Of a stretch of DNA of 14,891 bases, positions 10,505-14,891 are shown in pieces. How positions within the stretch are numbered: the stretch's first letter is position 1; each line of letters begins with the position of its first letter. A program made the position numbers and the translations under genes. The notes under the pieces are model-generated. The model saw only the letters and a list, made by a program, of their open reading frames with translations. It did no database searches and had not been told where the DNA came from. This DNA comes from an uncultured Gemmatimonadota bacterium (lineage in GTDB: Bacteria; Gemmatimonadota; Gemmatimonadetes; Gemmatimonadales; GWC2-71-9), in assembly GCA_946480845.1 (NCBI GenBank), contig CAMLLJ010000037.1, positions 1 through 14,891 of the forward strand. The letters are read 5' to 3'.

Positions 10505-11434
10505 TCACGCCGCGCGGCGCGGCAGCGCGAGCGCCTCGCGCAGGACGTCGCCGAACGGGGTGTTGGTCACCACCCGATGATAGGCGATCCCGTGGCGGCG
10601 GCAGGCCGCGCGCCATTCGCTCACCACGCCGGCGACGGTCTCCTCGTACGCGGCGGCCCAGTCACGCGGGCGCAGCACCACGGCGGCTCGCGTCTCCGGG
10701 TCCTCGAACCGGGCCTCGGCCGGACCGGAGAGGGCCACCTCGCCCGGGTCCATCACGTGGAGCACCAGCACCTGGTGCCCGCGATGGCGGAGGAACCGGA
10801 GCGCGGTGAGGGCGAGGTCGCGGTCGAGCAGGAGGTCCGACACGAAGACCACGAGGCCGCGCCGACGGAGCTGCTCCACCACCCGGCGGAGCGCCGGCTC
10901 GGCCGCCGTGCCTTCGCCGGCGCGGAGGCCGCCCAGCACGCCGAGGAGCTGGTGCCAGTGGGTGGTGCGGGCGCGGGGCGGCGTGACCGAGCGGACGTCG
11001 TCGTCGAAAGTGATGAGCCCGGTGGCGTCCCGCTGGCGCAGGAGCACGAGCGAAAGCGCCGCCACGAGCCGCCGCGCGTAATCCAGCTTGGGCAGGCGGG
11101 TGTCGGCGTCGCCGGTCCAGGCCATGGACTTCGACGCGTCGAGCACCACCACGGCCCGGAGGTTGGTCTCCTCCTCGAACTGCTTGACGTAGAGCCGGTC
11201 GTTGCGGCCGAGTATCTTCCAGTCCACGTAGCGCAGCTCGTCCCCCGGCTGGTACATCCGGTGCTCGGCAAACTCGACGGAAAAGCCGCGGCGGGGCGAG
11301 CGATGGAACCCGGTCAGGAAGCCCTCGACGACGCCCTTCGTGGTCACTTCGAGGCCACCCAGCCGCGCCACTTCGAACGGATCGAGGAGATCGAGGCGGG
11401 CGCGCTCTGTGGCGGTGGGGGCTCGGGGCGTCAT
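10505..11434 (-). CDS. DUF58 domain protein (MoxR-associated, vWA-like)
   Basis: The 309-residue product contains the DUF58 signature YQPGDELRYVDWKILGRND (61-79), followed by LYVKQFEEE. A vWA-type fold follows, with VVVLDASKSMAW; D99, S101 and S103 give the DxSxS metal-site pattern. Soluble, with no signal peptide. Family knowledge: DUF58 proteins are encoded beside MoxR ATPases and BatA-like membrane proteins and probably act with them as a chaperone-like complex at the inner membrane. The open frame extends upstream to 11620, but the ATG at 11434 is preferred: homology begins soon after it, the upstream part is low-information, and a good promoter ends 9 bases before it. No Shine-Dalgarno is seen, consistent with a leaderless message. 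It is the first gene of the six-gene operon. No MoxR gene is present next to it. Confidence 0.88.
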   Translation of the reverse strand: MTPRAPTATERARLDLLDPFEVARLGGLEVTTKGVVEGFLTGFHRSPRRGFSVEFAEHRMYQPGDELRYVDWKILGRNDRLYVKQFEEETNLRAVVVLDASKSMAWTGDADTRLPKLDYARRLVAALSLVLLRQRDATGLITFDDDVRSVTPPRARTTHWHQLLGVLGGLRAGEGTAAEPALRRVVEQLRRRGLVVFVSDLLLDRDLALTALRFLRHRGHQVLVLHVMDPGEVALSGPAEARFEDPETRAAVVLRPRDWAAAYEETVAGVVSEWRAACRRHGIAYHRVVTNTPFGDVLREALALPRRAA

Positions 11435-11443
11435 CGGGGCCAG

Positions 11444-11473
11444 AACGTACCCGGTCGGCGCAGGGGAAGTCAA
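11444..11473 (-). promoter_or_regulatory. Promoter of the DUF58-batA-mfd-PPIase-surA-pdxA operon
   Basis: On the minus strand TTGACT (11473-11468) matches the sigma-70 -35 consensus at five of six bases. An 18-base spacer leads to TACGTT (11449-11444), a TAnnnT -10. Transcription would start about 7 bases on, leaving only 0-3 bases before the ATG at 11434. This explains the missing Shine-Dalgarno. It is the best promoter in the window and the only clear entry point for the operon. Confidence 0.7.
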
Positions 11474-11479
11474 CGCGAA

Positions 11480-11515
11480 GGCGCCGCGTCTCTCCCGGGA
11501 GACAGACGCGGCGCC
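11480..11515. repeat. 12-bp perfect inverted repeat with palindromic centre
   Basis: GGCGCCGCGTCT (11480-11491) is exactly complementary to AGACGCGGCGCC (11504-11515). The 12-base centre contains the palindrome CTCCCGGGAG (11492-11501). The element ends 6 bases upstream of the operon -35 box and lies in the divergent region. It has no T-run on either strand, so it is not a standard terminator. It could be an operator, a cruciform-forming element, or an RNA hairpin if a plus-strand transcript begins upstream of it. Confidence 0.75.
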
Positions 11516-11535
11516 CGCCGCCCTTCGCGAGGCGG

Positions 11536-11562
11536 CTAACGCATTGAGGCAAGGGGCGTTAG
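11536..11562. repeat. Short inverted repeat CTAACGC...GCGTTAG
   Basis: CTAACGC (11536-11542) and GCGTTAG (11556-11562) are exact complements around a 13-base loop. The arms recall the outer boxes of integron attC sites, but the whole element is far too short for attC and no integrase or cassette layout is present. Possible operator or leader hairpin; function unknown. Confidence 0.5.
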
Positions 11563-11611
11563 TTCGAGGCCCGACGCTGGCACGAGCCGTGCTGGACCTG
11601 CTCAAGTCTGC

Positions 11612-11617
11612 TACGTT
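11612..11617 (+). promoter_or_regulatory. -10 element for the Arg/Pro/Glu-rich protein gene
   Basis: TACGTT lies 20 bases before the ATG at 11638, leaving a short leader that carries the Shine-Dalgarno GGAGG (11629-11633) 4 bases before the start. The same hexamer is the -10 of the divergent DUF58 operon and the proposed -10 of the CDF gene. No convincing -35 is visible at the right distance. Confidence 0.4.
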
Positions 11618-11637
11618 CACGCGAAGTCGGAGGTTTC

Positions 11638-11955
11638 ATGGCCGGAGCTCGATCGGTGGCGCTGCTGGTACTGCTCCTTGGAGCGGGTCCGCTCGCGTCC
11701 ACCGCAGTGGCACAGGGGCGGACCCAGCGGGAGCGCCCGGGCCAGACGGAGCCGGCCCCTCGCACCGAGCGGCCCGCGACTCGCGAGCGTCCCGAGTCGC
11801 GCGAGCAGCCCGCCGTCCGCGAGCGGCCTCCGGCGGACCGGCCGGAACGCCGGGCCGAGCCGCGCGAGGAGCCACGGCGGGCCCAGCCGGACCGGAAGCA
11901 GGGCCAGGCGCCGAAGAGCACCGGCGAGCCGGAGCTGCGCCGCCGCAAGCCCTGA
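11638..11955 (+). CDS. Small exported Arg/Pro/Glu-rich repeat protein, function unknown
   Basis: The 105-residue product has a typical Sec signal: MAGARSVALLVLLLGAG, then STAVAQ with probable cleavage after AVA or AVAQ (about residue 25-26). The rest is highly charged, rich in Arg, Pro and Glu, with no predicted folded core. Residues 31-66 form six tandem hexapeptides of the pattern (R/T)-E-x-P-x-x: RERPGQ, TEPAPR, TERPAT, RERPES, REQPAV, RERPPA. The tail is basic (LRRRKP). Reality of the gene is supported by GGAGG at good spacing, an upstream -10 and the signal peptide. Against it, high GC makes chance open frames common and there is no family match I recognise. An extracytoplasmic disordered linker, or a polyanion- or wall-binding peptide, is possible, but I assign no function. 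Confidence 0.6.
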   Translation: MAGARSVALLVLLLGAGPLASTAVAQGRTQRERPGQTEPAPRTERPATRERPESREQPAVRERPPADRPERRAEPREEPRRAQPDRKQGQAPKSTGEPELRRRKP

Positions 11956-11977
11956 AACCTCCCAGCCGGACCCCGCG

Positions 11978-11983
11978 TAGCAT
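11978..11983 (+). promoter_or_regulatory. Possible -10 element for the M28 peptidase gene
   Basis: TAGCAT fits TAnnnT and lies 46 bases before the ATG in the 74-base gap after the small exported-protein gene. No -35 at a normal distance is evident, and read-through from the upstream gene is an alternative. GGGAAGGA (12019-12026) just before the start serves as ribosome-binding site. Confidence 0.25.
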
Positions 11984-12029
11984 TGCTGGTCACGGACTAC
12001 CCAGTCGGATCACCCTCAGGGAAGGACCC

Positions 12030-13580
12030 ATGAAGCAGATCCTGTCGATCCTCGCGCTGGCCGCCGCCGCGGCGCCGCTCCAGGCCCAGATTCGGAGCGC
12101 GGCGCCCGCCGCCATCGCGCGCGGCGCCGCCACCATCACCGAGGCGGATGTCGCGCGCCGGGTGCACGTCATCGCGCACGACTCGATGATGGGGCGCGAT
12201 ACGCCGAGCCGCGGCCTCGAGCTCACGGCGCAGTACATCGCCGACGAGTTCAAGCGCTTCGGCCTCAAGCCGGGCGGCGAGAACGGGACCTGGTTCCAGC
12301 GCTATCCGATCCAGCGGGTGAAGTTGGACGTGGCCGCGTCGCACGTCGGCTTCATGTACGGCGGCAAGCACGTGCACGCCGACTTCAACAAGGACGCGCG
12401 CTGGTCCGCCGGTCCGGCACCGAAGGCCGAAATCGGCGGGCCGGCGGTGCTGGTGGCCGGTCCGGTTGACGCGGCCACACTCGACGCCGCGGCCATCAAG
12501 GACCGCGTGGTGCTCTGGGTCGCCGATTACACCAAGCCCAGCGCGGCCAGCGAGGCCGTCGGCGCCGCCCTGCTCAAGGCGGGCCCGCGCGCCATCATCA
12601 TGCTGTCGAACCGCGACAGCGCGGCCTTTGCCATGCGGGTGAACCAGCAGGGGCGCGAGCGGACGCGCCTCGGCCTCGAGCAGACCGGGCCGAACAGCGT
12701 GCAGGTTCCGGTGATCGAAGTTCACGACCGCGCGGCGGCCGACGCCGTGGCCTCGGGCGGCACCACCATCGCGGATGCGCGCGCCTCGAAGACGGCGATC
12801 GTGAAGCCGGTGGACGGGCTCCGGGTGATGGTCGACGCGAAGGAGACCGTGAACGAGGCGACCGCCCCGAACACGATCGGCATCCTCGAGGGCACCGACC
12901 CGACGCTCAAGGCGGAGTACATCGTCTTCTCGGCGCACATGGACCATGACGGCGTCGGCCGGCCGAAGCCGGGCACCACCGACAGCATCTGGAACGGCGC
13001 CGACGACGACGCGTCGGGCACCGTCGGCGTCGTCGAGCTGGCCGAGGCGTTCTCGCAGGCGGGCGCGCGGCCGAAGCGGTCGCTGATCTTCATGACGGTG
13101 AGCGGCGAGGAGAAGGGCCTCTGGGGCAGCCGCTGGTACAGCGAGCACCCGACGGTGCCGGTGCAGAGCATCGTGGCGAACATCAACATCGACATGATCG
13201 GCCGGAACTGGAAGGACACCATCGTCGTGATCGGCAAGGAGCACTCGGACCTGGGCGCCACGCTCAACCGGGTCAACGCCGAGCACCCCGAGCTGGGCAT
13301 GACGGCGATCGACGACATCTGGCCCAACGAGCGCTTCTACTTCCGCTCCGACCACTACAACTTCGCGCGGAAGGGCGTGCCCATCCTGTTCTTCTTCAAC
13401 GGGACGCACGAGGACTATCACCAGCCGAGCGATACGCCGGACAAGATCGACGCGGAGAAGGAATCGCGGATCCTCAAGCTCATCTACTTCCTCGGCCAGG
13501 ACATCGGCAACGCGGCCAAGCGGCCGGCCTGGAAGCCGGAGAGCTACAAGGAGATCGTGGAAGGGCCCGGCAGGCGGTAA
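12030..13580 (+). CDS. Secreted M28 family zinc metallopeptidase (aminopeptidase-like, probable PA-type insert)
   Basis: The product has 516 residues. MKQILSILALAAAAAPLQA is a Sec signal with probable cleavage after Ala19. A first region (about 36-125) is followed by a probable protease-associated insert (about 130-260), then the M28 catalytic domain (about 280-495). Expected zinc and catalytic residues are all present: H303 and D305 (SAHMDH), D326 (NGADDDASG), E360/E361 (SGEEKGLWGS), D388 (NIDMIGR) and H464 (YHQPSDTPD). Such enzymes remove N-terminal residues from peptides with two co-catalytic zinc ions; here it acts in the periplasm or outside. The frame is open back to 11340, but the ATG at 12030 is chosen for its signal peptide and the GGGAAGGA just upstream. 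It follows the small exported-protein gene by 74 bases and may share its transcript. Substrate range cannot be inferred. Confidence 0.93.
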   Translation: MKQILSILALAAAAAPLQAQIRSAAPAAIARGAATITEADVARRVHVIAHDSMMGRDTPSRGLELTAQYIADEFKRFGLKPGGENGTWFQRYPIQRVKLDVAASHVGFMYGGKHVHADFNKDARWSAGPAPKAEIGGPAVLVAGPVDAATLDAAAIKDRVVLWVADYTKPSAASEAVGAALLKAGPRAIIMLSNRDSAAFAMRVNQQGRERTRLGLEQTGPNSVQVPVIEVHDRAAADAVASGGTTIADARASKTAIVKPVDGLRVMVDAKETVNEATAPNTIGILEGTDPTLKAEYIVFSAHMDHDGVGRPKPGTTDSIWNGADDDASGTVGVVELAEAFSQAGARPKRSLIFMTVSGEEKGLWGSRWYSEHPTVPVQSIVANINIDMIGRNWKDTIVVIGKEHSDLGATLNRVNAEHPELGMTAIDDIWPNERFYFRSDHYNFARKGVPILFFFNGTHEDYHQPSDTPDKIDAEKESRILKLIYFLGQDIGNAAKRPAWKPESYKEIVEGPGRR

Positions 13581-13594
13581 GCGCCGCCCACGCG

Positions 13595-13690
13595 GTCATC
13601 CCGAAGGCGCGAAGCGACTGAGGGATCTGCTTTACCGGCATCGAAACCGGCAGAGTGGATCCCTCAGTCGCTTCGCTCCTTCGGGATGAC
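13595..13690. repeat. 96-bp palindromic REP/MITE-like element
   Basis: Two 33-base arms (13595-13627 and 13658-13690) are inverted copies with one mismatch. Each arm, read from its outer end, starts GTCATCCCGAAGG and continues GCGAAGCGACTGAGGGATC. The 30-base centre contains the direct repeat CCGGCA-TCGAAA-CCGGCA. The element fills most of the gap between the M28 peptidase and the AhpD-like gene. Outer sequences of the type GTCATCCCGA...GAGGGATC resemble dispersed intergenic repeats I associate with several environmental bacterial phyla. Transcribed, it would fold into a very stable hairpin that could end or protect the peptidase mRNA. No transposase is nearby, so any movement would need help in trans. 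Confidence 0.85.
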
Positions 13691-13709
13691 GAGCGGGCGC
13701 CCGACCGCC

Positions 13710-13715
13710 TATCTT
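13710..13715 (+). promoter_or_regulatory. -10 element of the AhpD-like gene, leaderless start
   Basis: TATCTT matches the -10 consensus well and lies only 5 bases before the ATG at 13721, with no Shine-Dalgarno. Transcription would begin at or next to the A of the ATG. At an 18-base spacer, ATGACG (13686-13691) gives the -35 core TGAC; this is the outer end of the palindromic element. Confidence 0.55.
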
Positions 13716-13720
13716 GCCGC

Positions 13721-14062
13721 ATGACCGACACCCTCGCCGATTTCAACGACTTCCGCGCCCGGATGAACGACGTGATCCTCGGCGCGGGCAACCTCACCAT
13801 CAGCCGCTTCTTCGCGCTGGACGGCCGGGCCTATGAGGCCGGCGCCCTGGGTGCGAAGACCAAGGAGATGCTCGGCCTCGTGGCCTCCATGGTGCTTCGC
13901 TGCGACGACTGCATCACCTACCACGTCGTCCGCTGCCACGAAGAAGGGGTGACCCGCGAGGAGTTCCTGGAGGTGTTCTCGGTGGGTCTGGTGGTCGGCG
14001 GGAGCATCGTGATCCCGCACCTCAGGCGGGCGATGGCCCGGCTGGAGGAGCTGCAGGCGTAG
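13721..14062 (+). CDS. Carboxymuconolactone decarboxylase family protein, AhpD-like
   Basis: The 113-residue, single-domain, cytoplasmic product carries the AhpD-type reactive set. E49, C61, C64 and H68 (E in KTKEM; CDDCITYH) have spacings of 12, 3 and 4, identical to E118-C130-C133-H137 of mycobacterial AhpD. The GAL-KTKEMLGLVASMVLRC block is typical of the CMD fold, and C72 is an additional cysteine. Members with this set act as thiol-based alkylhydroperoxidases or disulfide reductants; classical gamma-carboxymuconolactone decarboxylases lack the CxxC. Usual function is as an oligomer (trimer or hexamer). The frame is open back to 13655 inside the palindromic element, but the ATG at 13721 fits the family N-terminus and the -10. 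Its last 41 bases overlap the convergent permease gene. No peroxiredoxin or lipoamide gene is adjacent, so the reductant is unknown. Confidence 0.87.
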   Translation: MTDTLADFNDFRARMNDVILGAGNLTISRFFALDGRAYEAGALGAKTKEMLGLVASMVLRCDDCITYHVVRCHEEGVTREEFLEVFSVGLVVGGSIVIPHLRRAMARLEELQA

Positions 14063-14891
14063 CCCGCCGCTGGGAGAGCAGCACGCCGGCCAGCACCAGG
14101 GCGCCCCCGGCGAGCTGGGCCGGCACCGGCCGCTCGCCCAGCAGGAGCACCGCCGCGCCCGTGGCCACCAGGGGCGTCACGCAGGCGAAGATGGCCGTGC
14201 GGTTCGAGCCGACCACCCGGATGCTCCGGTTCCAGAGCACGTACGCGAAGATCAGCGACAGCAGGCTCGAGTAGGCCACCCCGCCCCACCCTCCGGCCGA
14301 CGTCGCGCTCCAGTCCATCCTCAGCATGTCGGGCACACCGGCCGCCACGAGCACCGGGGTTCCGAGGACCGTCGTCCAGGCCGTGATGGCGAGCGGCGTC
14401 ATGGGAAAGTCGAGGCGGCGGACCCCCACCGTGAAGACCGCCCAGCAGACGACCGCCACGACCGTGAGCGCATCGCCGCTCAGCGTGCGGGCCGAGAACT
14501 CCACCCCCTGCGCCGCCACCACCAGCACCACGCCGATCGAGGCGAGGATGAGCCCCCGCTTCCCGTTGACCGACAGGTGCTCGGTGCCCGAGGCAGCCCC
14601 GATCGCCGCCACCAGCGCCGGCATGCTGGCGAGCACCAGGGAGCTGTTGGTTGCCGTGGTCCGCTCGAGCCCGAGGACGAAGAGGATCTGGTACACCGAG
14701 TTCCCGATGACGCCCAGGATGGTAAGCGGCACCCACGCCCCGCGCGGCACGCGGATGGTCCCCTCCGACCAGCGGAGGACGAACAGGATGCACACCGAGG
14801 AGAGCCCGAACCGCACCGCCGTGAACGCCAGCGGCGGAAACTCCCGGAAGGAGAGCTTGGTGACGGTGAAGTTGAGGCCCCAGATGAGGAC
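14022..14891 (-). CDS. EamA-type (DMT superfamily) permease, missing its extreme N-terminus
   Basis: The minus-strand frame is open to the right edge, giving 289 residues up to the TGA at 14022-14024. The first visible residues, VLIWGLNFTVTKLSFREFPP, are the usual first EamA helix and loop, so only about ten residues plus the start should be missing. About nine to ten hydrophobic segments form two EamA repeats. The first runs to about residue 120. The second starts near GDALTVVAVVCWAVFTVGVR and includes SSLLSLIFAYVLWNRSIRVVG and PLVATGAAVLLLGERP. The tail is Ala/Pro-rich. Family members export metabolites such as amino acids or take up small solutes; substrate is unassigned. A GTG at 14816 could be mistaken for the start but lies inside the conserved part. 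The gene ends within the AhpD-like gene on the other strand. Confidence 0.88.
   Translation of the reverse strand, partial: VLIWGLNFTVTKLSFREFPPLAFTAVRFGLSSVCILFVLRWSEGTIRVPRGAWVPLTILGVIGNSVYQILFVLGLERTTATNSSLVLASMPALVAAIGAASGTEHLSVNGKRGLILASIGVVLVVAAQGVEFSARTLSGDALTVVAVVCWAVFTVGVRRLDFPMTPLAITAWTTVLGTPVLVAAGVPDMLRMDWSATSAGGWGGVAYSSLLSLIFAYVLWNRSIRVVGSNRTAIFACVTPLVATGAAVLLLGERPVPAQLAGGALVLAGVLLSQRRATPAAPPAGPSPA

Noticed and set aside
11530..11580. Possible tRNA T-arm or attC-like site around GTTAGTTCGAGG
   Set aside because: TTCGAG is present but no acceptor, D or anticodon stems can be built. The CTAACGC/GCGTTAG pair spans only 27 bases, too short for attC, and no integrase or cassette boundaries are seen.
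11435..11620. N-terminal extension of the DUF58 frame
   Set aside because: It would run through the promoter and the 12-bp inverted repeat, and the extra residues do not resemble DUF58 proteins.
11340..12029. 230-codon extension upstream of the M28 peptidase
   Set aside because: It crosses the DUF58 gene on the other strand and would bury the obvious signal peptide and ribosome-binding site at 12019-12032.
13918..14793. 291-codon minus-strand frame overlapping the permease
   Set aside because: Out of frame with the well-supported EamA permease and consisting of Gly/Ala/Arg/His low-complexity sequence.

Overview
The window is a very GC-rich bacterial chromosome segment with dense housekeeping genes and no rRNA, tRNA, CRISPR array, transposase, phage gene or recognisable defence locus. 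The gene set (two parvulin-type periplasmic foldases beside pdxA, a BatA-like/DUF58 pair, a signal-peptide-bearing M28 peptidase), the Gram-negative envelope logic and the mix of leaderless-looking and Shine-Dalgarno starts fit a Gemmatimonadota-like organism. That placement is inference from gene content and style, not from a marker gene.

Left edge (1-1647): a truncated CDF zinc-type efflux gene on the minus strand and a CNNM/CorC-type (DUF21-CBS-CorC_HlyC) membrane protein on the plus strand diverge from a 46-bp AT-rich control region. Two metal-handling membrane proteins therefore share one small regulatory space.

Centre (1648-11434, all minus strand): a tightly packed six-gene unit reads DUF58/vWA protein, BatA-like membrane protein, mfd, parvulin lipoprotein, SurA-like foldase, pdxA. 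Gaps are +10, -4, +35, +3 and -1 bases, so it looks like one operon. A good promoter (TTGACT-18-TACGTT) lies at 11444-11473 and fires almost at the first ATG. The operon mixes envelope quality control (DUF58/BatA, two PPIases), transcription-coupled repair (Mfd) and vitamin B6 synthesis (PdxA). Its last stop codon abuts the stop codon of the convergent CNNM gene with no spacer.

Right part (11435-14891): a ~200-bp divergent intergenic region holds the operon promoter, a 12-bp perfect inverted repeat and a second smaller one. Then come a small exported Arg/Pro/Glu-rich protein built on a hexapeptide repeat, a secreted M28 zinc metallopeptidase, a 96-bp palindromic REP/MITE-like element, a single-domain AhpD-like carboxymuconolactone decarboxylase family protein, and, convergent and overlapping it by 41 bases, the 3' portion of an EamA-type (DMT) permease that runs off the right edge.

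I do not see a convincing new multi-gene system. The points most worth following are the palindromic element that may donate a promoter to its neighbour, the hexapeptide-repeat exported protein, the apparent swap of the canonical parvulin domain in the SurA homologue, and the leaderless-versus-SD split in start sites.
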